DNA of 64,000 nt from the NCBI GenBank assembly GCA_050945695.1, contig JBMNTK010000002.1, forward strand, positions 3,699 to 67,698, read 5' to 3'. Origin of the DNA: Ch71 sp050945695 (lineage in GTDB: Bacteria > Chloroflexota > Anaerolineae > DRVO01). Numbering within the stretch: the stretch's first letter is position 1; each line of letters opens with the position of its first letter. The notes under the pieces are model-generated. The model did not search any database. It saw only the letters and a program-made list of their open reading frames with translations, and had not been told where the DNA came from. Shown here in pieces: positions 1 through 8,016 of this stretch. A program made the position numbers and the translations under genes.

Positions 1-381
1 GAAGGCATCGAGGGCGATACCTAGGAGCTGCTTGCCGGTGATGCGACCGCCCTGCTCGGCCAGGCCTACGGCGTGCACCACCCCTCGGCGCACGTTGGCC
101 TTGCCCAGCTCCCGCAGGACGGCCACTGCACCCCGCTCGTCATAGTAGTCCCGAAGGCCCTGGATGAGAGCCAGGTAATCGGAACTCTTGATCTCAGGCT
201 GCATGTTGTTGGGGGGCAGACCCCGGAAGTAGTGCTCCACTCCCGCCAGATTCAGGATGCCACGCAACGCCTCCCTGCCGAGTTGACGCTCCAGGAACTG
301 GAGCATGTCCCTCATTACGGAGTTGGGCAGGTAGGTGTCCCCTGGCTCCTTGGTTTCCACCGCACTGACGTAGCCGATCAA
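1..381 (-). CDS. Conserved hypothetical protein, C-terminus off the window
   Basis: The minus strand is open from position 381 to the window edge (127 codons, 3' end missing). The N-terminal part contains GYVSAVETKE, TYLPNSVMRDML and a PPNNMQ segment. I recognise this pattern from conserved proteins of about 190 residues common in Chloroflexota, possibly distant relatives of V4R/hydrocarbon-binding proteins; that link is from memory and weak. The start is a TTG at 381, with GAGG about 9 bases upstream. An in-frame TAG, which is also the stop of the cupin gene, lies 16 codons further upstream and bounds the start. It is probably co-transcribed with the cupin gene. No catalytic motif is visible. 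Confidence 0.6.
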   Translation of the reverse strand, partial: MIGYVSAVETKEPGDTYLPNSVMRDMLQFLERQLGREALRGILNLAGVEHYFRGLPPNNMQPEIKSSDYLALIQGLRDYYDERGAVAVLRELGKANVRRGVVHAVGLAEQGGRITGKQLLGIALDAF

Positions 382-426
382 GGCTTGCTGCCTCAGTTCA
401 TGGCGGGAGTGGCATACTCGCCCGCC

Positions 427-759
427 CTAGTCAGGGGCGTGAACGTAGACCACTTTCACCGGTTCGGGCCCTGTGCGCCGGGTGGCATGGGGAACGCCCT
501 TTCCCACGTAGACCGCCCGCCCAGGGAAGATCTCGTATTCCTCGTCACCGACGCGGATGATGCCCCGCCCCGATACGCAGTAGACCGCTTCCTGGTCGCC
601 GTGTCTCTGCAACTCGCCGTACTCGGTGGAGGTGTATTCCGCCACGCCCAGCGACAGACCGGCATGCGCCGGCGTGTCACCCGGGCGAATCAGGTCGGTT
701 GAGCGGCGGTCGGGATGCTGCTGCCAGGTGAGCTCATTTTCGTCCACGACTATCTTCAC
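427..759 (-). CDS. Small single-domain cupin protein
   Basis: A 110-residue single beta-barrel cupin. Cupin motif 1 is seen around HGDQEAVYCVSGRG followed by the strand IRVGDEEYEIFPG, and motif 2 as VYVGKGVPHATRR with the conserved Pro-His near the end. Such stand-alone cupins bind a metal and act as small dioxygenases, isomerases or ligand sensors, so the substrate cannot be named. I chose the GTG at 759 because a perfect GGAGG lies 7 bases upstream. The frame stays open to 816, but those 19 extra residues look non-coding and have no ribosome site. The next gene downstream starts 45 bases after the stop. Confidence 0.8.
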   Translation of the reverse strand: MKIVVDENELTWQQHPDRRSTDLIRPGDTPAHAGLSLGVAEYTSTEYGELQRHGDQEAVYCVSGRGIIRVGDEEYEIFPGRAVYVGKGVPHATRRTGPEPVKVVYVHAPD

Positions 760-833
760 GTCAACACCTCCATGGAGATGGAATGCTGACCCGACGTCCG
801 TCCGGGCAGTGTCCACGTAGCTGTGTCCCCGTT

Positions 834-1442
834 CTAGCCTCTGCGGGTGAGCAGGAATATGCCATTCTTGTACCGGGGGACGTGGAAGCCGCGCCGCGGG
901 TCCCAGCCCGGCAGCTCCTGGGCCATCAGTTCGAGCCAGGCCTGAGCGCAGAGTTTGGTCCGGTGCGTGGGGTCCCGGTGAATGACGGTGCAGTCCTCAA
1001 GCACGGTGATCTCGTGATAGAGCCCCCGCCGGGCCACGCGGGCGCACTCACGCAGGGCCTGCCCTACGTCCTTGGGCTCCAGGTGCTCCATGACGTTCAC
1101 GCTCACCACCGCGTCGAAGGCACCGTCGGGGAAGGGCAGGTCCACCAGGCTACCCTGCACGAAGCTGCGTCGCACCGGGTCAGGTGCCTGGGTGATGGCG
1201 TAGCGGCTGATCTCTAGGCCTCGAGCCGCTTTTCCCCAGGACTGCAGGCGCTCCACCAGCAGCCCCATTCCCCCACCCACGTCCAGCACGGAGGCGGGTC
1301 GGATCTGCCACAGGATGTAGGCGGCCCGCCAGAGCGCGGCCAGGTGGAACTCCAGGCGCTCACGGTAGTTGTTGTTATTGGCGCGGTAATAGGACTCGTC
1401 GTACTCGGAGCCCAAGCCGACGTCGTGAGAAGCCAAGGCCAT
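834..1442 (-). CDS. Class I SAM-dependent methyltransferase
   Basis: A 202-residue Rossmann-fold methyltransferase. Motif I is VLDVGGGMGLL (about residues 52-62), an acidic residue ends the next strand (GLEISR), and the motif IV/post-IV region is FDAVVSVNVMEHLE (about 100-113), matching the Methyltransf_11/25 type. The C-terminal part carries HRDPTHRTK, a His-rich loop seen in some sugar- or lipid-modifying enzymes. The acceptor is unknown. The ATG at 1442 overlaps the TGA of the upstream DUF3090 gene by one base (TGATG), so the two are translationally coupled; this decides the start over a longer open frame reaching 1517. Confidence 0.85.
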   Translation of the reverse strand: MALASHDVGLGSEYDESYYRANNNNYRERLEFHLAALWRAAYILWQIRPASVLDVGGGMGLLVERLQSWGKAARGLEISRYAITQAPDPVRRSFVQGSLVDLPFPDGAFDAVVSVNVMEHLEPKDVGQALRECARVARRGLYHEITVLEDCTVIHRDPTHRTKLCAQAWLELMAQELPGWDPRRGFHVPRYKNGIFLLTRRG

Positions 1443-1954
1443 CAGCCGGCCTCCACCACGATGCCTGGCGGGCAGACGTGGGGCGCCTCGCTCAGAGGGA
1501 ACCCACAAACGGGGCACCGGGACCGCGCTTGCGACCGGGCGGCTTCTACCTGCTCGGCCAGGGCCAGCATCTGCTCGGGTGTGGCCCAGACCTGTACCTC
1601 GTAGGGCATGCCCTCTGTCTCGCCCTCAGCCCGGATGTACATGAGCCGTCGGCAGGGGTCGCGACCGGCCTCCAGATGGACCACGGTAGCTTCGAGGTCA
1701 GTGGGGAGGCGCAGAATGGGGTCGTCGGGCGCCAGGGGCTTGGCACGGCCCAAGGCGAAGCGGCTGCCGGAGAACGATTCGGCCACGGCCAACAGGTCCC
1801 GCCGGAGCTGCTCGGCCTGGGCGTCTTGCAGCCGCAGCTCGACCGAGGCGGCTTCGCTGCGCGCCCGCAGGGAGAAGAGCCACTCGCCTGGGTGGTAGGT
1901 AATGCCGAATGCCACAGCCAGGGCCGGCTGCAGCCGGTATATGTACCGTGGCAT
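1442..1954 (-). CDS. DUF3090 family protein
   Basis: A 170-residue protein matching DUF3090, a family I know from Actinobacteria and Chloroflexota. It begins MPRYIYRLQP, then GEWLFSLRAR, and ends with a zinc-ribbon-like tail, CPVCGFPLSEAPHVCPP, which has the family's Cys-x2-Cys and His-x-Cys pattern. Function is unknown; in actinobacteria the gene usually sits beside an MSMEG_4193-type phosphatase and a SCO1664-type kinase-like gene, neither of which is present here. The ATG at 1954 is preceded by GGGAGG, which favours it over the open upstream frame to 2011. It is coupled to the methyltransferase by a 1-base overlap. Confidence 0.85.
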   Translation of the reverse strand: MPRYIYRLQPALAVAFGITYHPGEWLFSLRARSEAASVELRLQDAQAEQLRRDLLAVAESFSGSRFALGRAKPLAPDDPILRLPTDLEATVVHLEAGRDPCRRLMYIRAEGETEGMPYEVQVWATPEQMLALAEQVEAARSQARSRCPVCGFPLSEAPHVCPPGIVVEAG

Positions 1955-2058
1955 CGCACCTCCCAAGGCAAATGTGATCCCTATGCTAACATCCCCCGTC
2001 CGGTCAGACAACGCGGGTAGGGAACGCTGATCGCGGGTGAGCTAGCACCCGGAGCGTT

Positions 2059-2802
2059 CTAGACGTAGCTCTCAGGCACCAGCAGCTGGTCCAGCCGTGC
2101 CATGGCCGCTTCCAGGTGCCGGCGGCCCTCCCGCAGGGCGGGCATGGTGTGGCCAGGCAGGAACACCTCCACGTCCAAAGCGGCCAGGCGCCGGACCGTG
2201 TCCAGGTGCGCCTGGAGGTCGCAGTCGGGAATGTTCTGCAGCAGGATGCGCCCCCCGGCGAAGACGTTATCACCGCCAAAGAGGTGTAGCTTGCCCTCGT
2301 GCCGGAAGGTGAAAGCGCAGTGGCCGGCGCAGTGACCAGGCGTCTCCAGCATGTGGAAGGTGATGTCTCCTACGGTCAGTGCCTCACCGTCGCTGAGGAC
2401 GTGCTCCACCGGGCAAGCACGGAACACGTAGTCCGGCTCATACAGGCCGGCCTGCTTGGCGGCACCCAGGCTGATCATGTCCTCGTCCCCATTGCGCAGG
2501 GCCTGAGCTGTGTGGGCCGTGGTGACAACGGCGACGTCATGGCGGTCCCGGAGGTAAGCGGCCCCGCCGCTGTGGTCAGCGTGTTTGTGGGTAATCAGCA
2601 GATGGGTCAGTCGCTTGGGATCTAGCCCGTCAGCCCGTAGGTTGTCCAGGATGAGGTCGGTGCCTTCCTCGCCCACTCCGGCGTCCACCAGGACGATGGG
2701 GCCGTTGCAGTCCACCGCGTAGACGGTGCAGTCACGTGGGTGGGATAGAAAGAAGCCGTTGGCGCCACTGCCCACCAGGTATACCCGATCGGTCAAGCGC
2801 AT
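2059..2802 (-). CDS. Metallo-beta-lactamase-fold hydrolase
   Basis: A 247-residue MBL-fold protein. The HxHxDH metal site is THKHADHSGG (His72, His74, Asp76, His77). The later ligands are in TPGHCAGHCAF, GGDNVF (bridging Asp) and LPGHT. Overall it resembles the glyoxalase II / SoxH-like hydrolases acting on thioesters, lactones or similar. No extra domain is present. The ATG at 2802 follows GGGGGAGG, so the upstream open frame to 2883, which runs into a palindromic repeat, is not coding. The gene is separated by about 100 bases from the DUF3090 operon and faces away from the MATE gene. Confidence 0.85.
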   Translation of the reverse strand: MRLTDRVYLVGSGANGFFLSHPRDCTVYAVDCNGPIVLVDAGVGEEGTDLILDNLRADGLDPKRLTHLLITHKHADHSGGAAYLRDRHDVAVVTTAHTAQALRNGDEDMISLGAAKQAGLYEPDYVFRACPVEHVLSDGEALTVGDITFHMLETPGHCAGHCAFTFRHEGKLHLFGGDNVFAGGRILLQNIPDCDLQAHLDTVRRLAALDVEVFLPGHTMPALREGRRHLEAAMARLDQLLVPESYV

Positions 2803-2866
2803 GGGAGCCTCCCCCGTGAATGGTGTGTGGGCATTATACAGAGGGGTCACCGCCGGAGGGGAGGCT

Positions 2867-2919
2867 TCACGCGAAGACGCCAAGCCGCTTGTCCTCCCGC
2901 CCTTGGCGTCTTCGCGTGA
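2867..2919. repeat. Perfect 18-bp stem hairpin repeat
   Basis: The arms at 2867-2884 and 2902-2919 are perfect inverted copies (TCACGCGAAGACGCCAAG and its complement) around a 17-base loop. It lies between the divergent MBL and MATE genes. Relatives of the GCGAAGACGC core occur at 2998-3066 and 27381-27450, so it belongs to a dispersed palindromic family. Confidence 0.85.
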
Positions 2920-2943
2920 GCAAACCCGCGTCCACGCGCGCCG

Positions 2944-2962
2944 GTAGGGGCGGACGACCCTG
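2944..2962. repeat. 19-base repeat shared with 16036-16054
   Basis: The 19 bases GTAGGGGCGGACGACCCTG occur identically here and at 16036-16054, both intergenic. The second copy extends into a GGGGCAGGC/GCCTGCCCC hairpin. This copy is followed by a partial complement (TGTCCGCCCT) that could form a short stem. Confidence 0.7.
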
Positions 2963-2997
2963 TCCGCCCTCCGGGTGTGCCCTCCTCGGCCGGAGCC

Positions 2998-3066
2998 TCA
3001 CGCAAAGACGCGAAGACGCCAAGCCGCTTGTCCTTCTGCCCTCTGCGCCTTAGCGTCTTCGCGTGA
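2998..3066. repeat. Second, imperfect hairpin of the GACGC repeat family
   Basis: An inverted repeat with outer arms TCACGC...GCGTGA and an inner GCGAAGACGC / GCGTCTTCGC match. A 25-base stretch at 3010-3034 is an exact direct copy of 2871-2895 in the neighbouring hairpin, so the two elements are recent relatives. It ends 20 bases before the predicted MATE promoter. Confidence 0.8.
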
Positions 3067-3086
3067 ACCCTCCCTTCTGGGACGAC

Positions 3087-3115
3087 TTGGCGCCTCTAAG
3101 TATTCACGGTACAAT
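3087..3115 (+). promoter_or_regulatory. Sigma-70-like promoter of the MATE gene
   Basis: TTGGCG (3087-3092), a 17-base spacer, then TACAAT (3110-3115). It lies 112 bases upstream of the MATE start, directly after the hairpin repeats. Confidence 0.55.
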
Positions 3116-3226
3116 AACGTCTACTGGTGCCTCGTTGCTGACTTCCAGGCGTGCCTGGTCGCCCTACCAGTACGGTCGACTCCGTCAGCCAGCCTCGCGC
3201 ACAGAGCTCCATCCCGAGGGAATAGT

Positions 3227-4630
3227 GTGACGTCCGAAGCAGACGCAATCGCCCCAGCCCGGCCGGCACGCTCTGGCCGGTCCATTACCATTCCACAGGA
3301 CGATAAGTCCGTTGCCTCGGCGGTCAGGAAGCTGGCCTGGCCGATCATCCTGGAGAACCTCTTCCAGACCGCGCTGGGCACCACTAACATGGTGATGGTG
3401 GCCCAGCTGGGAGCGGCCTCGGTGGCTGGCATCGGCACCGCCACCCAGCTGCTCATGATCCTGCAAGCGGGCTTTGGGGCGATCACTACCGGTACCACTG
3501 TCCTCGTGGCCCGCGCTGTGGGTGCTGGGGACTCGCGCATGGCCAGCCGGGTGGCCAAGCAGTCGGTCTGCCTGGGGGCTCTGGTCTCGGTCTTCATCGC
3601 CGTAGCCGGCAACTGGGGTTCCCATTGGGCTATATTGGCCCTGGGTACTGAACCCGAGGTAGCAGTGCTGGGCGGTGCCTACTTGCGGGTGGTCACGGCC
3701 GCGGCGCTGGTGATGGTGACCATGTTCGTCGCCGGGGCTGCCCTGCGGGGCGCGGGGGACACGCGCACCCCGATGAAGGTGACCGGCCTCATCAACCTGA
3801 TCAACGTGGCCGTATCCTATGTCCTCATCTTCGGCCACTTTGGCTTCCCCGCCCTGGGCGTGGTGGGCTCCGCTTGGGGGGCGACGGTAGCCCGTACGGT
3901 GGGGTCCATCATCCTGCTGGCCGTGCTCATCCGTGGCCGAGGCCCGGTGAGCATCCGGGGCCGGGAAGATTGGCGGCCGGACCTCCAGCTTGCCACTCGG
4001 CTGTGGCGTCTGGGGTTCCCCACCATGGTTGAGCAGTTCCTGCTGCGCGGTGGTGCCCTGGCCTATGCCACCATCGCCATCAGCCTGGGCACAGTGGTCT
4101 ATGCTACCCAGCGCATCACCTTCCAGGTGATCTCGTTCTCCTTCATGCCCGGCATGGGGTTTGCCCAGGCCGCCACCACCATGGTGGGCCAGTGCCTGGG
4201 CGCGGGCCGGGCCGATATGGCGGAGCGCTCCTCGTGGTATGCCGTGCGTCTGGCCGTGACCATCATGGTGATCGCTGGGATCACGGAGGCAGTGATGGGC
4301 CGCCAGATCATGACCCTGTTCACCGACGACCCTGACATGATCCGGCTCGGCGCTCAGGCGCTCATGGTTATCGCCCTATCGGAGCCCTTCCAGGGGGTGG
4401 GGCAGGTGCTGGCGGGCAGCCTGCGGGGCGCCGGTGACACCCGGTTTCCCATGCTCGCCACCTTCACCGGCATTTGGCTCATCCGCCTGCCACTGGGCTA
4501 TCTCTTCGGGGTGGTACTGGGCTGGGGCCTGCCCGGCATCTACATCTCCAACGTGCTGGACGCTGCCGGCCGGGCCACCGTGAATTACCTCCGGTATCGC
4601 ACCGGCCGCTGGCGCACCATCAAGGTCTGA
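3227..4630 (+). CDS. MATE family multidrug/metabolite efflux transporter
   Basis: A 467-residue polytopic membrane protein with the MATE layout: about 12 hydrophobic helices in two related halves. The start of TM1 (KLAWPIILENLFQ), the ALRGAGDTRTPM loop closing half one, and its repeat SLRGAGDTRFPM in half two are family hallmarks. It should export cationic drugs or metabolites in exchange for Na+ or H+. The GTG at 3227 has GAGGG six bases upstream; the open frame continues to 2975, but that part covers palindromic repeats and the promoter and is not coding. The Nudix gene follows after 33 bases and may share the transcript. Confidence 0.9.
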   Translation: MTSEADAIAPARPARSGRSITIPQDDKSVASAVRKLAWPIILENLFQTALGTTNMVMVAQLGAASVAGIGTATQLLMILQAGFGAITTGTTVLVARAVGAGDSRMASRVAKQSVCLGALVSVFIAVAGNWGSHWAILALGTEPEVAVLGGAYLRVVTAAALVMVTMFVAGAALRGAGDTRTPMKVTGLINLINVAVSYVLIFGHFGFPALGVVGSAWGATVARTVGSIILLAVLIRGRGPVSIRGREDWRPDLQLATRLWRLGFPTMVEQFLLRGGALAYATIAISLGTVVYATQRITFQVISFSFMPGMGFAQAATTMVGQCLGAGRADMAERSSWYAVRLAVTIMVIAGITEAVMGRQIMTLFTDDPDMIRLGAQALMVIALSEPFQGVGQVLAGSLRGAGDTRFPMLATFTGIWLIRLPLGYLFGVVLGWGLPGIYISNVLDAAGRATVNYLRYRTGRWRTIKV

Positions 4631-4663
4631 TCATCCTGACCGCTGCCACAGGTGCTACCTGAT

Positions 4664-5110
4664 ATGAGCTGTTGTCACTACACCGTTGCCGTAGAGGGGG
4701 CTGTCTCCCACCGGGGCCGCTACCTGTTCATCGTGCGCTCCCCGAGTGACCCCCATCGCCCTGGCATCCTGACCCTGCCTGGGGGCACGGTGGAGATCGA
4801 GCCGGAGAGTGAGTCCATCCTGGAGCGCAGCGTCCACCGGGAAGTGCGCGAGGAGACCGGGGTGGAGATTGAAGACCAGGTTCATTACGTCCAGAGCAAG
4901 ACCTTCACCCTAGAGGATGGGCGGCTGATACTGGATGCCGTCTTCCTCTGCCGCTACCGGGCCGGCGAGGCCCGGCCCGACAACCAGGAGACGGTGGAGG
5001 TAGCGTGGCTGTCCCCGGAGGAGCTAGCCCAGCGGCCCGGCGTTTCCGACTGGCTCCTCCGCAGCGTGGCCCTGGCGGAGGCCAAGCGGCGGTCGCTGGG
5101 TTGGGAGTGA
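4664..5110 (+). CDS. Nudix hydrolase
   Basis: A 148-residue Nudix-fold protein. The Nudix signature runs from LPGGTVEIE through REVREETGVEI, with a slightly long insert before the REVxEE core. The HYTVAVEGAVSHRGRYLF start is typical of small housecleaning or ADP-ribose/nucleotide pyrophosphatases. The substrate is unassigned. The ATG at 4664 has AGGTG about ten bases upstream; an in-frame GTG at 4652 is an alternative. It lies 33 bases after the MATE gene and ends before a perfect 13-bp hairpin shared with the convergent DUF2892 gene. Confidence 0.85.
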   Translation: MSCCHYTVAVEGAVSHRGRYLFIVRSPSDPHRPGILTLPGGTVEIEPESESILERSVHREVREETGVEIEDQVHYVQSKTFTLEDGRLILDAVFLCRYRAGEARPDNQETVEVAWLSPEELAQRPGVSDWLLRSVALAEAKRRSLGWE

Positions 5111-5135
5111 CTGGTTCCCCGCCGGCCGAGGGGCG

Positions 5136-5172
5136 GTCCCACGCCATCGGGTAGAACCGGATGGCGTGGGAC
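5136..5172. terminator. Hairpin between convergent genes, likely bidirectional terminator
   Basis: GTCCCACGCCATC (5136-5148) pairs perfectly with GATGGCGTGGGAC (5160-5172) across an 11-base loop. It sits between the ends of the Nudix and DUF2892 genes. There is no T-tract on either side, so termination is inferred from position. Confidence 0.6.
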
Positions 5173-5186
5173 GGAGATGACCTATC

Positions 5187-5402
5187 TCAACTGCGGCGCT
5201 TGCTCCAGGAGGCCTTCTTCGGGGTCTCTGCCGTGCTCCACCCCAGGACCCGGTACAGCGGGCAGTACCCTATGGCACAGGTGATGATTGGTACCAGGCC
5301 GATCAGCCCCCACCAGGTCTGAGCTATCAGTCCTAGCACGAGCATAGCCGCGCCGACAGCCATGCGAACGTAACGATCAGTCTTACTCAAGTTGCTCTTC
5401 AT
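5187..5402 (-). CDS. DUF2892 (YgaP-type) small membrane protein
   Basis: A 71-residue protein matching DUF2892: a basic N-terminus with a KTDRYVRM pattern, hydrophobic helices at about residues 14-31 and 33-48, and the family's GYCPLYRVLG motif. In YgaP this domain anchors a rhodanese and is linked to sulfur handling; here it stands alone. It presumably lies in the inner membrane as a helical hairpin. The gene is monocistronic, convergent with the Nudix gene across a hairpin. Confidence 0.85.
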   Translation of the reverse strand: MKSNLSKTDRYVRMAVGAAMLVLGLIAQTWWGLIGLVPIITCAIGYCPLYRVLGWSTAETPKKASWSKRRS

Positions 5403-5499
5403 GCCGATGCCTCCTGACCGACTCGGGCATCGCCCGACGCATTCAGTATAGCGGGCCGGCCGCCGGCATCAATGGGAGGGAACAGTCCCGCTTCCCCCT

Positions 5500-6579
5500 T
5501 TAGGCGCGATCAGCTCGCCCGTCCCACCAGTAAGTGCGGAAGTCCTCCAGGGCGCTGCAGACGGCATCCACGTTCTCGGGCGGCGTGGGCGGGTAGATCC
5601 CGCAGATGAACTCCAGCCCGCCCGCAGGTGAGCCCAGCTTGCGCACCTCTTCCTCGATCAGCTCGTAGATCTCCTGCCGGGTGCCCCAGGGCACCACCGT
5701 CTGGCGGTCTATGTCCAGCCGGATGCACATGCGTCCCTTGACCTCACGGGCCAGGTTGTCTATCCCGTTGAGCAGGTCCTGGGGGTTGATGATGTCCACC
5801 CCTGCCTTGGCGAACTCGTCCATGAACTCCATGATGTGCCCATCGCTGTGGAGAGCGACCAGCGCTCCTGCCTCATGGATGGCGTCAATGAGGGTCTTGT
5901 AGGCCGGGGTGACGTAGCGGCCGAACTTGGCCGGGCTGATGAGGGTGGCTTTCTGGGTGCCCAGGTCGTCGCCGAAGTGCATCACATCCACGCCCAGCTC
6001 CAGCCACTGGCGCAGGTAGCGCATGTTCTGCTCCAGGAGGATGTCGATCAGCCGCTGCAGCCTGGGGTCGTCGGTGGCCACGTCCATCATGAAGTTCTCG
6101 AAGCCGCGCAGGTAGTAGAGCCGCATGAAGAGGAAGCCGTGGGGCAAGCTGCCGGCGGCCACCCTTCCTGCTGCTCGAGCCTCCTCGAGCTGCCGCCGGG
6201 CGCCTTCCCAGTCTGCCGGGCCCCGGTCCCACTGAACCAGAGGATCGGGGGGCACGAACGTCTCCAGTGCCTCCCAGTCGGCTAGGGGCGCGTTGACGAC
6301 CACGCCCTCCAGGCCGTCTACCTCGGAATGCCAGATGCAGCCCCAGGCGTCGGTGAAGTACTCACTTGCTCGGTGAGCAGGGCCAAAGTCGTAGGTCGAG
6401 TAGTCAATCTGTCCGGGCACGAAGTTGGGGAAGAGGGTGGGGTGGCGGACCAGCACTTCTTCCAGCTCACGGCCCAGCTGGGCCCGGGAAGCACCGGAGA
6501 TGGACACCACTGCCGGGATCCAATCTGGCCCTTGGAAGCGAGCATTGCGCAGGTAGTTTTCGCGTTCGGTGAGTGCCAC
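5500..6579 (-). CDS. Uroporphyrinogen-decarboxylase-like (UroD/MtaA superfamily) protein
   Basis: A 359-residue TIM-barrel protein of the UroD superfamily, which includes haem-pathway decarboxylases and MtaA/CmuA corrinoid methyltransferases. Family features are the ENYLRNARF start, MHFGDDLGTQKATLISP in mid-barrel, and the HSDGHIMEF strand followed by GVDIINPQD. The His-x-Cys zinc ligands of MtaA-type enzymes are replaced by HSDG, so simple zinc-dependent methyl transfer looks unlikely. The GTG at 6579 has AGGAGA six bases upstream and replaces a longer open frame. The gene is divergent from an MFS transporter and is probably catabolic. Two more paralogues lie at 52395-53468 and 60274-61290. 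Confidence 0.8.
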   Translation of the reverse strand: MALTERENYLRNARFQGPDWIPAVVSISGASRAQLGRELEEVLVRHPTLFPNFVPGQIDYSTYDFGPAHRASEYFTDAWGCIWHSEVDGLEGVVVNAPLADWEALETFVPPDPLVQWDRGPADWEGARRQLEEARAAGRVAAGSLPHGFLFMRLYYLRGFENFMMDVATDDPRLQRLIDILLEQNMRYLRQWLELGVDVMHFGDDLGTQKATLISPAKFGRYVTPAYKTLIDAIHEAGALVALHSDGHIMEFMDEFAKAGVDIINPQDLLNGIDNLAREVKGRMCIRLDIDRQTVVPWGTRQEIYELIEEEVRKLGSPAGGLEFICGIYPPTPPENVDAVCSALEDFRTYWWDGRADRA

Positions 6580-6717
6580 GTCACTCTCCTTATGTGCTTG
6601 CGGGGGTTGGGACCGATTGTCGCCGGCACTGCCGGGCCTGTCCAACCCGGCCTGATCGGTTCGCCAATGGCGCCCCCTGTGCTGTACTCTCAGGGACAAC
6701 CCATTCCAGGATGCTCT

Positions 6718-7986
6718 ATGGCGGACACGGGTACCCAGAAGCGGATCGTGTGGACACTGGCGGCCTGCACTGCGCTGGCGCTCTTCGGGGATACCACCCT
6801 GTATGCGGTGCTGCCGGCGGAGTACGGCCTCCTGGCCATCAGCGCCGCGCAGGTGGGCTGGCTACTGAGCGTCAACCGCTTGGTCCGCATCCCGCTGAAC
6901 TTGATGAGCGGCTGGCTGGCCGATCGGCTGGGGTGCCGGGCCCCGTATATCATCGGCATCGCTGTGGGTGCCCTGTCCACCGCTGCCTACGGCCTTCTGA
7001 GGGGCTTCTGGCCCCTGCTGATCTCCCGGGCGCTGTGGGGACTGGCTTGGTCCCTGCTGACGGTGGCCGCCTATGGGCTGATCCTGGACACCAGCCCCTC
7101 AGACAACCGGGGCCGAAACACCAGCATCTATGACTCCTACTCCTACTTCGGGGGATCCGTGGGCATGCTCCTGGGCGGCTTTTTGGTGGATTGGCTGAAG
7201 CTGCCCCGGGCGATGCTGGTGCTGAGCCTCTTCAGCGCCACCGGTGTCGTGATGGCGCTCACCCTGCCCCGCGTTCCATCACCTTCGGGACGGCCGGACA
7301 GGGCGCCCCGGGAGCGTCTCTCCCTCCGCACGGCCCTGAGAGCGACATGGCAGGGGATGGTCGGGGCCGACCTGCGCTTCTGGGTCATCGCCGCCCTCAA
7401 CTTCGCCCATCGCTTTTTCTTTGCCGGCGTGTTCTACTCCACCTTCGGGTTCTACCTGCGTCAGGTGACAGGCGACGAGGCTCACCTGGGGGCATGGGTC
7501 ATCGGGGTTGCCTCGCTTACCAGCCTGCTGCTGTTTGCCCGCAACGTCACCACTATCATCACCTCTCCGGCCCTGGGGCACTTGAGCGACCGTCTGGGCG
7601 ACCGTGGTCACGTGCTGATCCTGGGTGAGGTGCTGGGGGTGGCCGGCCTGGCCGCCTTCGCGGGCAGCACCTCGCCCGCGTTGATCGGCGCCGGCGTGTT
7701 GCTGGCGGCTGTGGCCTATGGGGTGGTACCCCCAATGCTCGTGGCCTGGCTGGGAGACCTCACGAGCGCTGGGTCGCGGGGACGACACGTGGGCGGTTAC
7801 CAGACCGCGGGCGACCTGGGGTCGGGCCTGGGGCCGCTGGTGGCCTATGCCCTGCTTCCAATGATGGGCATTCAGTGGGTGTACGGGCTGAGCGCGGCCT
7901 TCCTGGCCCTGACGGTCCCGCTCATCCTGTGGGCCCGGGCGAGGGCCCCCCGGAAGGGCAAGGCCCTGGCCTCAGAGCCGGCCTGA
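6718..7986 (+). CDS. Major facilitator superfamily transporter
   Basis: A 422-residue protein with 12 predicted membrane helices. The MFS loop 2-3 motif is GWLADRLGCRAPY and its second-half counterpart is GHLSDRLGDRGH. Substrate cannot be told; the overall look is that of sugar- or drug-type permeases of environmental bacteria. The ATG at 6718 is chosen because it starts just before TM1; the longer open frame upstream overlaps the divergent UroD-like gene and is antisense to it. It is probably a single gene with its end convergent on the sulfatase-fold gene (30-base gap). Confidence 0.85.
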   Translation: MADTGTQKRIVWTLAACTALALFGDTTLYAVLPAEYGLLAISAAQVGWLLSVNRLVRIPLNLMSGWLADRLGCRAPYIIGIAVGALSTAAYGLLRGFWPLLISRALWGLAWSLLTVAAYGLILDTSPSDNRGRNTSIYDSYSYFGGSVGMLLGGFLVDWLKLPRAMLVLSLFSATGVVMALTLPRVPSPSGRPDRAPRERLSLRTALRATWQGMVGADLRFWVIAALNFAHRFFFAGVFYSTFGFYLRQVTGDEAHLGAWVIGVASLTSLLLFARNVTTIITSPALGHLSDRLGDRGHVLILGEVLGVAGLAAFAGSTSPALIGAGVLLAAVAYGVVPPMLVAWLGDLTSAGSRGRHVGGYQTAGDLGSGLGPLVAYALLPMMGIQWVYGLSAAFLALTVPLILWARARAPRKGKALASEPA

Positions 7987-8016
7987 GGAGCCAGGGCCCT
8001 CCCCGGGGTGTCCGGG

